The notes beneath the pieces were generated by a model. It was not told the DNA's origin, searched no databases, and worked only from the letters and a program-made list of their open reading frames with translations. Both the position numbers and the translations under genes were made by a program. A DNA stretch of 64,000 nucleotides from NCBI GenBank assembly GCA_947085045.1, contig CAMTUU010000005.1:248001-312000 (forward strand), written 5' to 3'. Positions 8,146 to 16,254 of the stretch are shown here, one piece after another (the first letter of the stretch is position 1; every line of letters begins with the position of its first letter). This DNA is from Pseudolysinimonas_A sp947085045 (GTDB lineage Bacteria > Actinomycetota > Actinomycetes > Actinomycetales > Microbacteriaceae).

Positions 8146-8351
8146 ACACCTGCTGCTCGGATGCGTAGCCGAGCCGACGCCCGGTCGTTCGCCCGGTCGA
8201 ACACGGCCTGGAGCGCCTGCTCGGTGCGGAGCTGCTTCACGACTGCGCGACGGATGTACTCGCTGCGCGACGAGAACTCGCGCCGCGCCTGATCGTCGAT
8301 CTGGTTGACGAGCTCCTCGGGGAGCGAAATGTTGAAACTCTGCGCTACCAA
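8142..8351 (-). CDS. Ribbon-helix-helix (CopG/Arc-type) antitoxin
   Basis: 69 aa. The N-terminus Q-S-F-N-I-S-L-P-E-E-L-V-N-Q-I-D forms the beta strand and first helix of an RHH domain. S-S-R-S-E-Y-I-R-R-A-V is the second helix, with the usual S-R-S-E-Y-I-R signature. The C-terminal ~25 residues would wrap and inhibit the toxin. The start is TTG 8351, which a TACACT box precedes by 6 nt. The gene looks intact although its toxin is broken, so it may persist as an autorepressor or orphan antitoxin. Confidence 0.85.
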   Translation of the reverse strand: MVAQSFNISLPEELVNQIDDQARREFSSRSEYIRRAVVKQLRTEQALQAVFDRANDRASARLRIRAAGV

Positions 8352-8391
8352 ATAAGAAGTGTATGTGATCAGAGGTTCGGTTTCGATACAC
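8352..8391 (-). promoter_or_regulatory. Antitoxin promoter and operator
   Basis: On the minus strand TACACT (8363 to 8358) is followed by 6 nt and the TTG start, giving a leaderless transcript. Inverted hexamers GTGTAT (8359-8364) and ATACAC (8386-8391), 21 bp apart, overlap the -10 box. They are a plausible site for RHH autorepression. Confidence 0.5.
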
Positions 8392-8406
8392 CGCCGGCTG
8401 CGGCAC

Positions 8407-9033
8407 TCAATCGTCGGGCCGGATGGCTCGGATGCGTTCGATCGTGCCGGCCTTCATCCGCTCGGTCTCCACGACATCCAGGCCCGCAGCTCTCACAACA
8501 GGCAACTGCCGCCGGGTGAAGTGCTCGCCCGCCGTCAGGATCGTGACCCGCTCGAGCAGCCACTGGGCGGCGTAGACCGGCGGCCACGAGCTGCCGATGT
8601 GGTCGACCAGCAGGAAGGTTCCGCCGGGGACGAGCACCCGCGCCATCTCGCGGACGGCCGCCTCGGGACGCGGGATCGAGCACAGCCCGAGCGCGCAGAC
8701 GACCGTGTCGAACGACACGTCGGCGAACGGCAGGTGCTCGACGTCGGCTTCGCTGAGCGTGGGGGTGAGTCCCAGTTCGGCGGCACGGGCGCGGGCCTGG
8801 TCGAGCATCGCCGGGCTGAGGTCGACGCCGGTGAGCTGGATGTCGGGGGCGTAGAACTCGAGGCTGCGGCCCGTTCCGATCGCGACCTCCAGCACGCGGC
8901 CGTGAGCGCGGTCGGCGATCCACTCGCGGCTGCCGGCGAGGAGGCTGCGTTCCAGCGGTGCCATTGCGCGGTCGTACCGTGCGGCGGCCTTCTGCCACAC
9001 GGTGCGTTGGCGTTCGGTCTTCTTGTCGGTCAT
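8407..9033 (-). CDS. Class I SAM-dependent methyltransferase
   Basis: 208 aa. Motif I is V-L-E-V-A-I-G-T-G-R-S (about 46-56) and the ribose-binding acidic residue follows in L-T-G-V-D-L-S-P. Motif IV is near F-D-T-V-V-C-A-L-G-L-C-S-I, and the post-motif (L-V-P-G-G-T-F-L-L-V-D-H) is characteristic of the Methyltransf_11/UbiE-like group. The substrate is unknown; this subgroup includes phospholipid and small-molecule methylases. It lies 30 bp downstream of fgd and may be co-transcribed. Part of its 3' half is repeated in decayed form at 218-324. Confidence 0.85.
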   Translation of the reverse strand: MTDKKTERQRTVWQKAAARYDRAMAPLERSLLAGSREWIADRAHGRVLEVAIGTGRSLEFYAPDIQLTGVDLSPAMLDQARARAAELGLTPTLSEADVEHLPFADVSFDTVVCALGLCSIPRPEAAVREMARVLVPGGTFLLVDHIGSSWPPVYAAQWLLERVTILTAGEHFTRRQLPVVRAAGLDVVETERMKAGTIERIRAIRPDD

Positions 9034-9063
9034 GGGTGTGTCTCGACACGCGCCCTGCGGGCG

Positions 9064-10092
9064 CTACTCGACCGCCGAGAGGGTGCGGAGTCGGGGGGCG
9101 AGGTCGGTTTCGAAGAGCTGCAGGAAGCGGCGCTGGTCGTGGCCGGGGGCGTGGAAGACGAGGTGGGTGAAACCGGCATCCACGTACTGCTTGACGTCGG
9201 CGACGACCTCGTCGGGGTCGCTGCCGACGATCCAGCGTGAGGCGATCTGCTCGATGGGGAGGGCATCCGCCGCCTTCTCCATCTCGATGGGGTCGGTGAT
9301 GTCGTGCTTCTGCTCTTTGCCCAGAGCGAGCGGCGCCCAGAAGCGGGTGTTCTCGAGAGCTGCCGCGGCATCCGTGTCGTACGAGATCTTGATCTCGATC
9401 ATCCGGTCGATGCCGGCGTAGTCGCGACTCGCCTTCTCGGCGCCCTCCTTCACCGCGGGGATCAGTTCGTCGGTGTAGAGCGCCATGCCCTTGCCGGAGG
9501 TGCAGATGAAGCCGTCGCCCGCGCGGCCGGCGTAGCGCGCGACGAGGGGTCCACCCGCCGCGATGTACACCGGGATGGGGAGCTCGGGGCGGTCGTAGAT
9601 GTTCGCGTCGTGGGTCTCGTAGTACTCGCCGCGGAAGTTCACGCGCTCGGCCGTCCAGAGCTGGCGCATGAGGTCGACGGATTCGCGGAGGCGGGCGAAG
9701 CGTTCCTTGAACTCGGGCCACGCGTTCTCGTCGGCGCCCAGGGCTCCCGTGGCCACCTCGTTGAGCGCCTCGCCGGTGCCGACACCCAGGAAGATGCGGT
9801 CGGGGTAGAGCACGCCCATCGTCGCGAACGCCTGCGCGATCACGGCCGGGTTGTAGCGGAACGTCGGCGTCATGACGCTCGTGCCGATGCGGATCTTGCT
9901 CGTGCGCTCACCGACCGCGGCCATCCAGGTGAGCGAGAACGGCGCGTGCCCGCCCTCGTGCCGCCAGGGCTGGAAGTGGTCGCTCACGGCGACGCTCTCC
10001 ATGCCGTGCTGCTCCGCCGCGACCGCGATCTCGACGAGTTCGCGGGGGTCGAACTGCTCGGCCGACGCCTTGTATCCGAGGGTGAGGCTCAT
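9064..10092 (-). CDS. fgd: F420-dependent glucose-6-phosphate dehydrogenase
   Basis: LLM-class flavin/F420 oxidoreductase of 342 aa, matching the length of mycobacterial FGD1. Family-specific stretches include the start L-G-Y-K-A-S-A-E-Q-F, A-V-S-D-H-F-Q-P-W-R-H-E-G-G-H-A-P (catalytic His/Trp region), G-T-S-V-M-T-P-T-F-R-Y-N-P and V-G-T-G-E-A-L-N-E. It oxidises glucose-6-phosphate to 6-phosphogluconolactone and reduces F420 to F420H2 for cytoplasmic F420-dependent reductases. This implies the organism makes or acquires F420. No biosynthetic fbi gene is in the window. A CAGAAT box 6 nt before the ATG may be the promoter. Confidence 0.93.
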   Translation of the reverse strand: MSLTLGYKASAEQFDPRELVEIAVAAEQHGMESVAVSDHFQPWRHEGGHAPFSLTWMAAVGERTSKIRIGTSVMTPTFRYNPAVIAQAFATMGVLYPDRIFLGVGTGEALNEVATGALGADENAWPEFKERFARLRESVDLMRQLWTAERVNFRGEYYETHDANIYDRPELPIPVYIAAGGPLVARYAGRAGDGFICTSGKGMALYTDELIPAVKEGAEKASRDYAGIDRMIEIKISYDTDAAAALENTRFWAPLALGKEQKHDITDPIEMEKAADALPIEQIASRWIVGSDPDEVVADVKQYVDAGFTHLVFHAPGHDQRRFLQLFETDLAPRLRTLSAVE

Positions 10093-10125
10093 GAGTTCAT
10101 TCTGGCGGGATGGTGTGGATATTGC

Positions 10126-10154
10126 TTGATCGATGTACGCATCTTCGATACAAT
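10126..10154 (+). promoter_or_regulatory. Sigma70-type promoter of the DUF222/HNH gene
   Basis: TTGATC (10126-10131), a 17-bp spacer and TACAAT (10149-10154) form a near-consensus housekeeping promoter. Transcription should start near 10161, giving a ~43-nt leader before the GTG start. It is the clearest -35/-10 pair in the window; most other genes show only a -10 box. Confidence 0.7.
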
Positions 10155-10203
10155 CGACATGGGCGTACTACTTTTCTCGTATCTTTCTCTGATCGGATGA
10201 ACT

Positions 10204-11517
10204 GTGCCCGCGTCTGCGACCGTGATCGAGCTCCCCGAGCTCTCCGGAATCGCGCACGTCTCCGCCACCGAACTGGAGCGGCTGCTCGCGTCGTATGCGG
10301 CGGCCGGCCGACGCGTGGATGCCGGACTCGCGGTGCTCGCCGGAGAGGTCGACCGGCGCTCGTCGCGCGAGCACGGGCACATCGGGCTCGCGCAGTCGTC
10401 GGGTGATCGCACGGCCGACGCGTTCGTGTCTCGGGTCACCGGGTCGTCGGGCACTGCGGCCCGGCAACTCGTCACCGTCGGAACGATGATGGATGCCGCG
10501 CCGCCGTGGTTCGCGGATGTCGCGGGCGGGGTCGCGTCGGGAGAGGTCTCGGTCGGCGCCGCGGCGGCGATCACCACCGGACTCGGGTCCCCCTCGGCGT
10601 CGGTCTCGCCGGATGCGTTGCTCGACGCTGCACAATCACTGCTCGAGACGGCGGCGTCGCTGCCTCCCGAGAAGGTCGCCCGGCAGGCGCGCGAACTGCG
10701 CGACGAACTGGATGCCGCCGGGGTCGCCTCGCGCGAACAAGCGTTGCGGGCGAAGCGGTTCCTGCGCCTCACCCTCCAGTCCGACGGGATGACCCGCATC
10801 TTCGGCATGCTCGACCCCGAGTCGGCCGCGCTGGTCACCGACGCCATCGACTGCGTGACCGCCCCACGCCGCAACGGTCCCCGCTTCGTCGATCCCGACG
10901 AGATCGCCCGCGTGGAGGCGCTGGAGAAAGATCCCCGCACCACCGAGCAGGTCGCCCTCGACGCACTGGTCGACATGGTCCGTATCGCCGGATCCGCCGA
11001 CCCAGGGCGCGTGTTCGGCGTCCGACGCCCCGCCGTCCGGGTGCACGTCGATGCCCGTGACCTCGCCTCGGGCGATGGAGCGGCATCTCTCGACGGGCAG
11101 ACTGCGGCCGTCTCGGTCGCCACCGCGGAGCGCCTGATGTGCGGCGGCTACGTCCCCGTCGTGTTCCATCCCGGCGGCGCCCTCGACCTCGGTCTCACCC
11201 GACGGCTCTTCACCGAGCGTCAGCGGATCGCGCTCGCCGCGGTCTGGGGTGGATGCGCCCTCGAGAACTGCGACCGGCCCCCCTCCTGGACCGAAGCCCA
11301 CCACGCCCAGCATTGGGACGACGGCGGGCCCACCGACCTCCACAACGGGGTACTTCTCTGCCGGCACCACCACATGCTGCTGCACAACGGCGGGTGGATC
11401 ATCCATCGGCCACCCGGGCGCGGACACACCGGGTGGACGATGAGCGACGGGCGGCGCACCATCCGGCTCCTCGGCAAGAACCCCGTACGGCAGCGGGCGC
11501 TCGCGCGAACGACCTGA
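10204..11517 (+). CDS. DUF222 and HNH-endonuclease domain protein (13E12-repeat family)
   Basis: 437 aa from GTG. The N-terminal ~300 residues are the helical DUF222 domain found in actinobacterial 13E12-type proteins. The C-terminus has an HNH nuclease core: C-A-L-E-N-C-D-R-P-P-S-W-T-E-A-H-H (Cys pair and first His), then H-N-G-V-L-L-C-R-H-H-H-M-L-L-H (Asn and final zinc/metal ligands). Such genes are scattered in multiple copies in actinobacterial genomes and are suspected of mobility or DNA processing; no function is proven. No flanking repeats or insertion ends were seen here. It is a single-gene unit. Confidence 0.88.
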   Translation: MPASATVIELPELSGIAHVSATELERLLASYAAAGRRVDAGLAVLAGEVDRRSSREHGHIGLAQSSGDRTADAFVSRVTGSSGTAARQLVTVGTMMDAAPPWFADVAGGVASGEVSVGAAAAITTGLGSPSASVSPDALLDAAQSLLETAASLPPEKVARQARELRDELDAAGVASREQALRAKRFLRLTLQSDGMTRIFGMLDPESAALVTDAIDCVTAPRRNGPRFVDPDEIARVEALEKDPRTTEQVALDALVDMVRIAGSADPGRVFGVRRPAVRVHVDARDLASGDGAASLDGQTAAVSVATAERLMCGGYVPVVFHPGGALDLGLTRRLFTERQRIALAAVWGGCALENCDRPPSWTEAHHAQHWDDGGPTDLHNGVLLCRHHHMLLHNGGWIIHRPPGRGHTGWTMSDGRRTIRLLGKNPVRQRALARTT

Positions 11518-11543
11518 TCCGCGTCGCGGGAGAGCTCTGGGCT

Positions 11544-11780
11544 CTAGCCCTGATCGGGCAGGCGCGGGATCCACGACGAGGTGATCGCCTCATCGGGCGT
11601 CACGTCGACATAGGTGCCCGCCTCGCCCGCCGTCGTGTCACCGGGTCCGGCGGCGAAGGTCGTCGTGCAGACGTCGCAGTGCAGCATCCCAAGCTCGTCG
11701 GGGATGTGCGGGCCGAGGTGCTGACAGGTCGGGCACTCCGAGAAGACCGCCTTGTCGTTCCAGTCCGAACGCACACCCAC
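11544..11780 (-). CDS. Small zinc-ribbon-like hypothetical protein
   Basis: About 78 aa, starting at GTG 11780 just 2 bases after the coaD stop, with a second in-frame GTG at 11774. Two Cys pairs, C-P-T-C and C-D-V-C, separated by ~17 residues, would bind one zinc. The rest is acidic and has no recognised domain. The proximity to coaD suggests co-transcription and reinitiation. The open frame extends upstream inside coaD, but that part is antisense-like and biased. Confidence 0.6.
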   Translation of the reverse strand: MGVRSDWNDKAVFSECPTCQHLGPHIPDELGMLHCDVCTTTFAAGPGDTTAGEAGTYVDVTPDEAITSSWIPRLPDQG

Positions 11781-11782
11781 GG

Positions 11783-12286
11783 TCAGACCCGGTTGTTCTC
11801 GAGCAGCTTCGCGACCGCGTGCGGCACATAGGGCGACACGTCGCCGCCGAGCGACGCCACCTGCCGCACGAGAGAACTCGACACGTGCGCGTGTGCGGGG
11901 TCCGGCAGCAGGAAGATCGTCTCCACCCCCGCAAGATTGCGGTTCACGATCGCCATCGGCGTCTCGTAGGCGACGTCGATCTGCGAGCGGATGCCCTTCA
12001 CGAGCACGCTCGCGCCGACATCCGTGCAGTAGTCGACGAGCAGTCCCACGCTCCACGAGGTGACGACGATGTTGCCCGCGCCCTTTTTCCACCCAGCGCC
12101 CGCCTCGGCGACGGCCTCCTGGATGAGCGACACGCGCTGCGCGATCGGCAGCAGAGCCGTCTTGCCCGGGTTGTGCACGACCAGCACGTGCAGTTCGTCG
12201 AAGAGGCCCGCGGCCCGCTCGATCACGTCGAGGTGCCCCAAGGTCACCGGATCGAACGACCCCGGGACGACAGCGATCCGGCTCAC
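11783..12286 (-). CDS. coaD: Pantetheine-phosphate adenylyltransferase
   Basis: 167 aa, the standard length. The nucleotidyltransferase signature P-G-S-F-D-P-V-T-L-G-H-L-D is at residues 8-20 with the catalytic T/H-x-G-H motif. V-K-G-I-R-S (about 92-97) and the ISSS-like S-S-S-L-V-R near 133 match CoaD. It makes dephospho-CoA from 4'-phosphopantetheine and ATP in coenzyme A synthesis. A TAGGGT box (12298 to 12293) is 6 nt before the GTG, so it has its own leaderless promoter in the 34-bp gap after recG. The gene order recG-coaD with rsmD nearby is common in bacteria. Confidence 0.97.
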   Translation of the reverse strand: MSRIAVVPGSFDPVTLGHLDVIERAAGLFDELHVLVVHNPGKTALLPIAQRVSLIQEAVAEAGAGWKKGAGNIVVTSWSVGLLVDYCTDVGASVLVKGIRSQIDVAYETPMAIVNRNLAGVETIFLLPDPAHAHVSSSLVRQVASLGGDVSPYVPHAVAKLLENNRV

Positions 12287-12320
12287 GTCGTCACCCTAGC
12301 GGCTGATCATTTCCCGCCGC

Positions 12321-14501
12321 TCAACTCTTACCCAGGAAGGCCCGCTCGGTCTCGTCGAGACGCCGGTCGAGCGCATCCTTGAGCGCGGGATGCTCGCGCA
12401 GCTCCGGATCGGACTCGAGGATGCCGGCAGCCACCTCGCGCGCATCCTCGATGAGCTTCCCGTCCCGCGAGACGCGCAGCAGCTTCAGCGACGACCGCCC
12501 GCCCGACTGCGACTCCCCCAACACGTCGCCTTCGCGGCGCAGCTCGAGGTCGGCCTGGGCGAGTTCGAATCCGTCGAGCGTCGCGGCGACGGCATCCACC
12601 CGCTCGCGGGCGAGCGAGATCGGGTCGACGTGTGTGACGAACAGGCACAGCCCGGGCACGCTCCCCCGCCCGACGCGTCCACGCAGCTGGTGCAACTGGG
12701 CGATGCCGAACCGGTCGGCGTCGAGCACCACCATCGTCGAGGCGTTGGGCACGTCGACCCCGACCTCGATGACGGTGGTCGCGACGAGGGCGTCGATCTC
12801 TCCGCGCGAAAAGGCGCGCATCGTCGCATCCTTCTCGTCGGCACTCATCCGACCGTGCAGCACCTCGATGCGGCGGTCGCGAAGCCGCGGATGCCGGCGC
12901 AGCTCCTCGATCACGCTCAGCACCGCCGACACCGGCGGGAGCCCCTCCTCCGGCGCCTCCGCGTCGGGGTCGGCTTCCTCGAGGGTCTTGGCGTCGATCG
13001 CGGGACAGACGACGAAGCCCTGGTGCCCCTTGTCGAGCTCCTCGGCGAGACGCTCCCAGACGCGGGCGATCCACCCGGGATGCTCGGCCAGCCCGACGAC
13101 GTGCGACTCGATCGGCGAGCGCCCCTTCGGCAACTGGGTGATCGTCGACACGTCGAGGTCGCCGAACACCGTCATCGCGACGGTGCGCGGGATCGGGGTT
13201 GCCGTCAGCACGAGCACGTGGGGAGACTCCCCCTTGAGCCGCAGGGCCTCCCGCTGGTCGACGCCGAAGCGGTGCTGCTCGTCGACGACCACCAAGCCGA
13301 GGTCGGCGAACTGCACCTGGTCGCCGAGCAGCGCATGCGTGCCGACGACGATGGATGCTCCGCCCGACGCCGCCGCGAGCGTGGCCTTGCGACGGTCGGC
13401 GACCGGCAGCTGCCCGGTGATGAGCGTGGGGCGCAGGCGGGCAGCCAGGTCGGGGCCGAGGGACTGCACGATCGAGCGCAGGTGCTGCCCGGCGAGCACC
13501 TCGGTCGGCGCGAGGAACGCCGACTGTCCACCCGAGTCGGCGACCGCGAGCATCGCCTTGAGTGCGACGAGCGTCTTTCCCGAGCCGACCTCGCCCTGCA
13601 CGAGACGGTTCATCGGGATGCCCGACGCCAGGTCGTGCTCGATCTCGGCACCGACCGCCTTCTGGTCGTCGGTGAGCTCCCACGGGAGGCGTTCGGCGAA
13701 CTCCGCCGACGATTTGCCGGGCAGCCGCTTGCTGGCGACCCGGGCGCGGTAGAGCGCGCGCTGACGCAGCAGCGAGGTCTGCAGCACGAGCGCCTCGTGG
13801 AACCGCAGCGTCTCCTGCGCCTCGCGCCAATCGCCCTCGACCCGCGGCTGATGGATGAGGCGGAGCGCATCCCGGAACCCCAGCAGTGTGCGCGCGGCAC
13901 GCACCGCCTCGGGCACCGGGTCGTCGAGCGGCGGCAGCGCGTCGACCTGTGCCTGGATCACTCCGCGGATCTTCGTGCCGTCGAGCGACGACGTGGCCGG
14001 GTAGATCGGCATCGGCGCCTCGGCCCAGGCCCGCGCCTCCTCGGAGTCGGCGTCGAGGTCATCCGGAAACCCCTCGTACGCCGGATGCGCGAGCTGCCGG
14101 GTCTCGCGGTAGAGCCCGACCTTGCCGGCGAAGATGCCGCGCATCCCGGGCTTCAGCCCGTAGGTCGCCCGGCGGCTGAAGAACGTGAGCTGCAGGGTGC
14201 CGGTGCCGTCGGTGATGACGACTTCGATGAGCTCCCCGTGGCGCTGACGCATCGGGCGGGCGTTGATGCTGCGCACCTCCGCCACGACGACGACGGTGTC
14301 ACCGATGCGCAGCGAGTCGAGCGGCGTGAGCTCGCCGCGCACGGCGTACCGGCGCGGGTAGTGGGCGAGCAGATCGCCGACGGTCTCGAGTCCGAACGCC
14401 TTCTCGAACAGCGGCGCGACGCGCGCACCGAGCGCCGTCAGCAGGCGCGTGTCGAGCGGTCCGGGCACGTTCCGAGGGTAGCCCGAGCCCCGGGCGAGCA
14501 T
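12321..14501 (-). CDS. recG: ATP-dependent DNA helicase RecG
   Basis: 726 aa. The N-terminal wedge/OB domain is about 70-180. Helicase motif I is G-E-V-G-S-G-K-T (about 303-310), the Walker B box is V-V-D-E-Q-H-R-F, and motif III T-A-T-P-I-P-R-T follows. The C-terminal domain has H-G-R-M and Q-L-H-Q-L-R-G-R-V-G-R-G, typical of RecG motif VI. RecG reverses stalled replication forks and branch-migrates Holliday junctions. The start is uncertain: ATG 14501 or GTG 14468, and neither has a clear ribosome site. The corA stop is 16 bp upstream. Confidence 0.96.
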   Translation of the reverse strand: MLARGSGYPRNVPGPLDTRLLTALGARVAPLFEKAFGLETVGDLLAHYPRRYAVRGELTPLDSLRIGDTVVVVAEVRSINARPMRQRHGELIEVVITDGTGTLQLTFFSRRATYGLKPGMRGIFAGKVGLYRETRQLAHPAYEGFPDDLDADSEEARAWAEAPMPIYPATSSLDGTKIRGVIQAQVDALPPLDDPVPEAVRAARTLLGFRDALRLIHQPRVEGDWREAQETLRFHEALVLQTSLLRQRALYRARVASKRLPGKSSAEFAERLPWELTDDQKAVGAEIEHDLASGIPMNRLVQGEVGSGKTLVALKAMLAVADSGGQSAFLAPTEVLAGQHLRSIVQSLGPDLAARLRPTLITGQLPVADRRKATLAAASGGASIVVGTHALLGDQVQFADLGLVVVDEQHRFGVDQREALRLKGESPHVLVLTATPIPRTVAMTVFGDLDVSTITQLPKGRSPIESHVVGLAEHPGWIARVWERLAEELDKGHQGFVVCPAIDAKTLEEADPDAEAPEEGLPPVSAVLSVIEELRRHPRLRDRRIEVLHGRMSADEKDATMRAFSRGEIDALVATTVIEVGVDVPNASTMVVLDADRFGIAQLHQLRGRVGRGSVPGLCLFVTHVDPISLARERVDAVAATLDGFELAQADLELRREGDVLGESQSGGRSSLKLLRVSRDGKLIEDAREVAAGILESDPELREHPALKDALDRRLDETERAFLGKS

Positions 14502-14517
14502 GCCACCGGAAGTCGGC

Positions 14518-15552
14518 CTACAGCCAGCCGCGCTTCTTGAAGACGACGTAGAGCACGACGCTCGACGCCGCCATCAGCCCCAGCGCCCCGAAGTATCCCC
14601 AGCGCAGGTCGAGCTCGGGCATGAAGGTGAAGTTCATGCCGTAGATGGAGCCGACCAGCGACGGGGCGAACAGGATCGCCGCCCACCCCGAGATGCGGCG
14701 GGTCTGCTCGGCCTGGTCGATGCTCGCCGCCGACAGCCGCTGCGCCTCATCGTTCTGCCGCTGCCCGACGAGCGAGGTGTTGACGGCGAGGATGTCGCGC
14801 AGCAGCACCCGAAACTCCTCGATCTTCTCGGTCGTCTGGATGACGTGGTCGGCCATGTCGCGCAGCACCGGTTCAAGCTCGTCGTCGACATGGCCGTCGG
14901 CGAAGCCCGCCGAGAACTGGTCGAGCATCGCGGTCAGCGGTGTGACCGCCCGCTGGAACTCGATCACCTCGCGGCTGAGCTCGTAGATGCGCCGCGAGAC
15001 CTTCGGGTCGCCGTCGAACACCTGCGTCTCGATCTCGTCGATGTCGGTCGCGAGACCCTCGATGACCGGCGTGTAGCCGTCGACGACGGCGTCCATGATC
15101 GCGTACAGCACCGCCTCGGCGCCGCCGTGCATCGCGTCGGGCGTCGACTCCATGTGACGCCGCACGATGGACAGGTCGGGGCCTTCGCTGTGCCGCACCG
15201 TGATGACGAAGTTCGCGCCGGCGAAGACGTGCAACTCACCGAAGTCGACGTGCTCGACGTCGTCGTCGTAGTGGGCCGCACGCAGCACCATGAACATCGT
15301 GCCGCCGTAGCGCTCCAGCTTGGGCCGCTGGTGCGCGACCACGGCATCCTCGATCGCGAGTTCATGGAGGTCGAACTCGTCGGCCAGCTCGACGAGCAGC
15401 GAGGTCTCCGGTCGGTAGAGGCCGATCCAGGCGAGGGCGGCGGGCTGCTGCGCCAGCAGCGAGAAGGTCTCGGCCAGGGTCGCAGGGGTCGCGATGCGTG
15501 CCCCCTCGACGTACACCGCGTTGTTGACCACCCCGGGTTCGCGCGTCGCCAC
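14518..15552 (-). CDS. corA: CorA-family magnesium/cobalt transporter
   Basis: Inner-membrane divalent-cation channel, 344 aa from GTG 15552. The selectivity motif Y-G-M-N-F lies between two C-terminal membrane segments: A-I-L-F-A-P-S-L-V-G-S-I before it and the segment ending V-V-L-Y-V-V-F after it. The N-terminal ~270 residues are the cytoplasmic funnel. The frame is open to 15627, but that start would leave only 20 bp to the divergent rsmD gene and cover its promoter, so 15552 is preferred. It sits upstream of recG in the same direction. Confidence 0.9.
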   Translation of the reverse strand: MATREPGVVNNAVYVEGARIATPATLAETFSLLAQQPAALAWIGLYRPETSLLVELADEFDLHELAIEDAVVAHQRPKLERYGGTMFMVLRAAHYDDDVEHVDFGELHVFAGANFVITVRHSEGPDLSIVRRHMESTPDAMHGGAEAVLYAIMDAVVDGYTPVIEGLATDIDEIETQVFDGDPKVSRRIYELSREVIEFQRAVTPLTAMLDQFSAGFADGHVDDELEPVLRDMADHVIQTTEKIEEFRVLLRDILAVNTSLVGQRQNDEAQRLSAASIDQAEQTRRISGWAAILFAPSLVGSIYGMNFTFMPELDLRWGYFGALGLMAASSVVLYVVFKKRGWL

Positions 15553-15635
15553 GTGCTGATCGTAGGGCCGCGATCCGTCGCACTCGTGACGGATCGCGGG
15601 TCGAAACATCCCGGAGCCGCGCGGCAACGACGGGA

Positions 15636-15647
15636 TACCGTGAGGGT
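15636..15647 (+). promoter_or_regulatory. Leaderless promoter of rsmD
   Basis: TACCGT (15636-15641) is followed by 6 nt and the GTG start at 15648. The box lies in the 95-bp gap between the divergent corA and rsmD genes. Confidence 0.5.
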
Positions 15648-16232
15648 GTGACGCGGATCATCTCGGGCTTCGCCGGATCGCTGCGCCTCGCGGTGCCGCC
15701 GGTCGGCACCCGCCCGACGAGCGACCGGGTGCGCGAGGCGATCTTCTCCGCCCTCGACGCCCGCGGCGTGCTGCCGGGTGCGCGTGTGCTCGACCTCTAC
15801 GCGGGGTCGGGAGCTCTCGGACTCGAAGCCGCCTCCCGCGGCGCCGCCCACGTCACCCTCGTCGACAAGTCGTCGGGCGCGCACCGGGTCACCACCGACA
15901 ACGCCGCCCGCGTGCGCAAGGCCGCTCCCCCCGGCGCCGCGCCCGAGATCGTCGTCTCGTCGCAGCCCGTGCAGTCGTTCCTGGGCGGGGCGACCGTCAC
16001 TTGGGATGTCGTCTTCCTCGACCCGCCGTACGACCTCGGCGGCCTCGAACTGACGCACAACCTCGACGCGCTCATCCCGCGTCTCGCGGAAGACGCCGTC
16101 GTCGTCGTGGAACGCTCCGCCCGCGACCGGGCACCGGACTGGCCCGACGGCCTCGAGCTCGACCGCCGCAAGGACTACAGCGAGACAGCGGTCTTCTACC
16201 TCGCTCCAACACCCTCCACAGCTGGGTCATAG
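15648..16232 (+). CDS. rsmD: 16S rRNA (guanine(966)-N(2))-methyltransferase
   Basis: 194 aa. It begins with R-I-I-S-G-F-A-G-S-L-R-L, the typical RsmD N-terminus, followed by P-T-S-D-R-V-R-E-A-I-F-S. SAM motif I is V-L-D-L-Y-A-G-S-G-A-L-G-L-E-A (about 46-60) and the catalytic D-P-P-Y motif is near 125. It methylates G966 of 16S rRNA on the small ribosomal subunit. The downstream secreted dioxygenase-like gene follows after 22 bp. Confidence 0.95.
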   Translation: MTRIISGFAGSLRLAVPPVGTRPTSDRVREAIFSALDARGVLPGARVLDLYAGSGALGLEAASRGAAHVTLVDKSSGAHRVTTDNAARVRKAAPPGAAPEIVVSSQPVQSFLGGATVTWDVVFLDPPYDLGGLELTHNLDALIPRLAEDAVVVVERSARDRAPDWPDGLELDRRKDYSETAVFYLAPTPSTAGS

Positions 16233-16254
16233 AGTCCGCTGCTCTTCTGGGCGC

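Noticed and set aside
10204..11517. DUF222/HNH gene as part of a mobile element with ends
   Set aside because: No inverted terminal repeats, target duplication or partner transposase were found; it looks like a fixed single gene.
12390..14540. Long open frame opposite recG (716 codons), and similar ones opposite the giant protein and leuC
   Set aside because: They are antisense shadows caused by extreme third-position GC. They have Arg/Asp/Gly/His-rich composition and no family motifs, while the opposite strand encodes well-known proteins.
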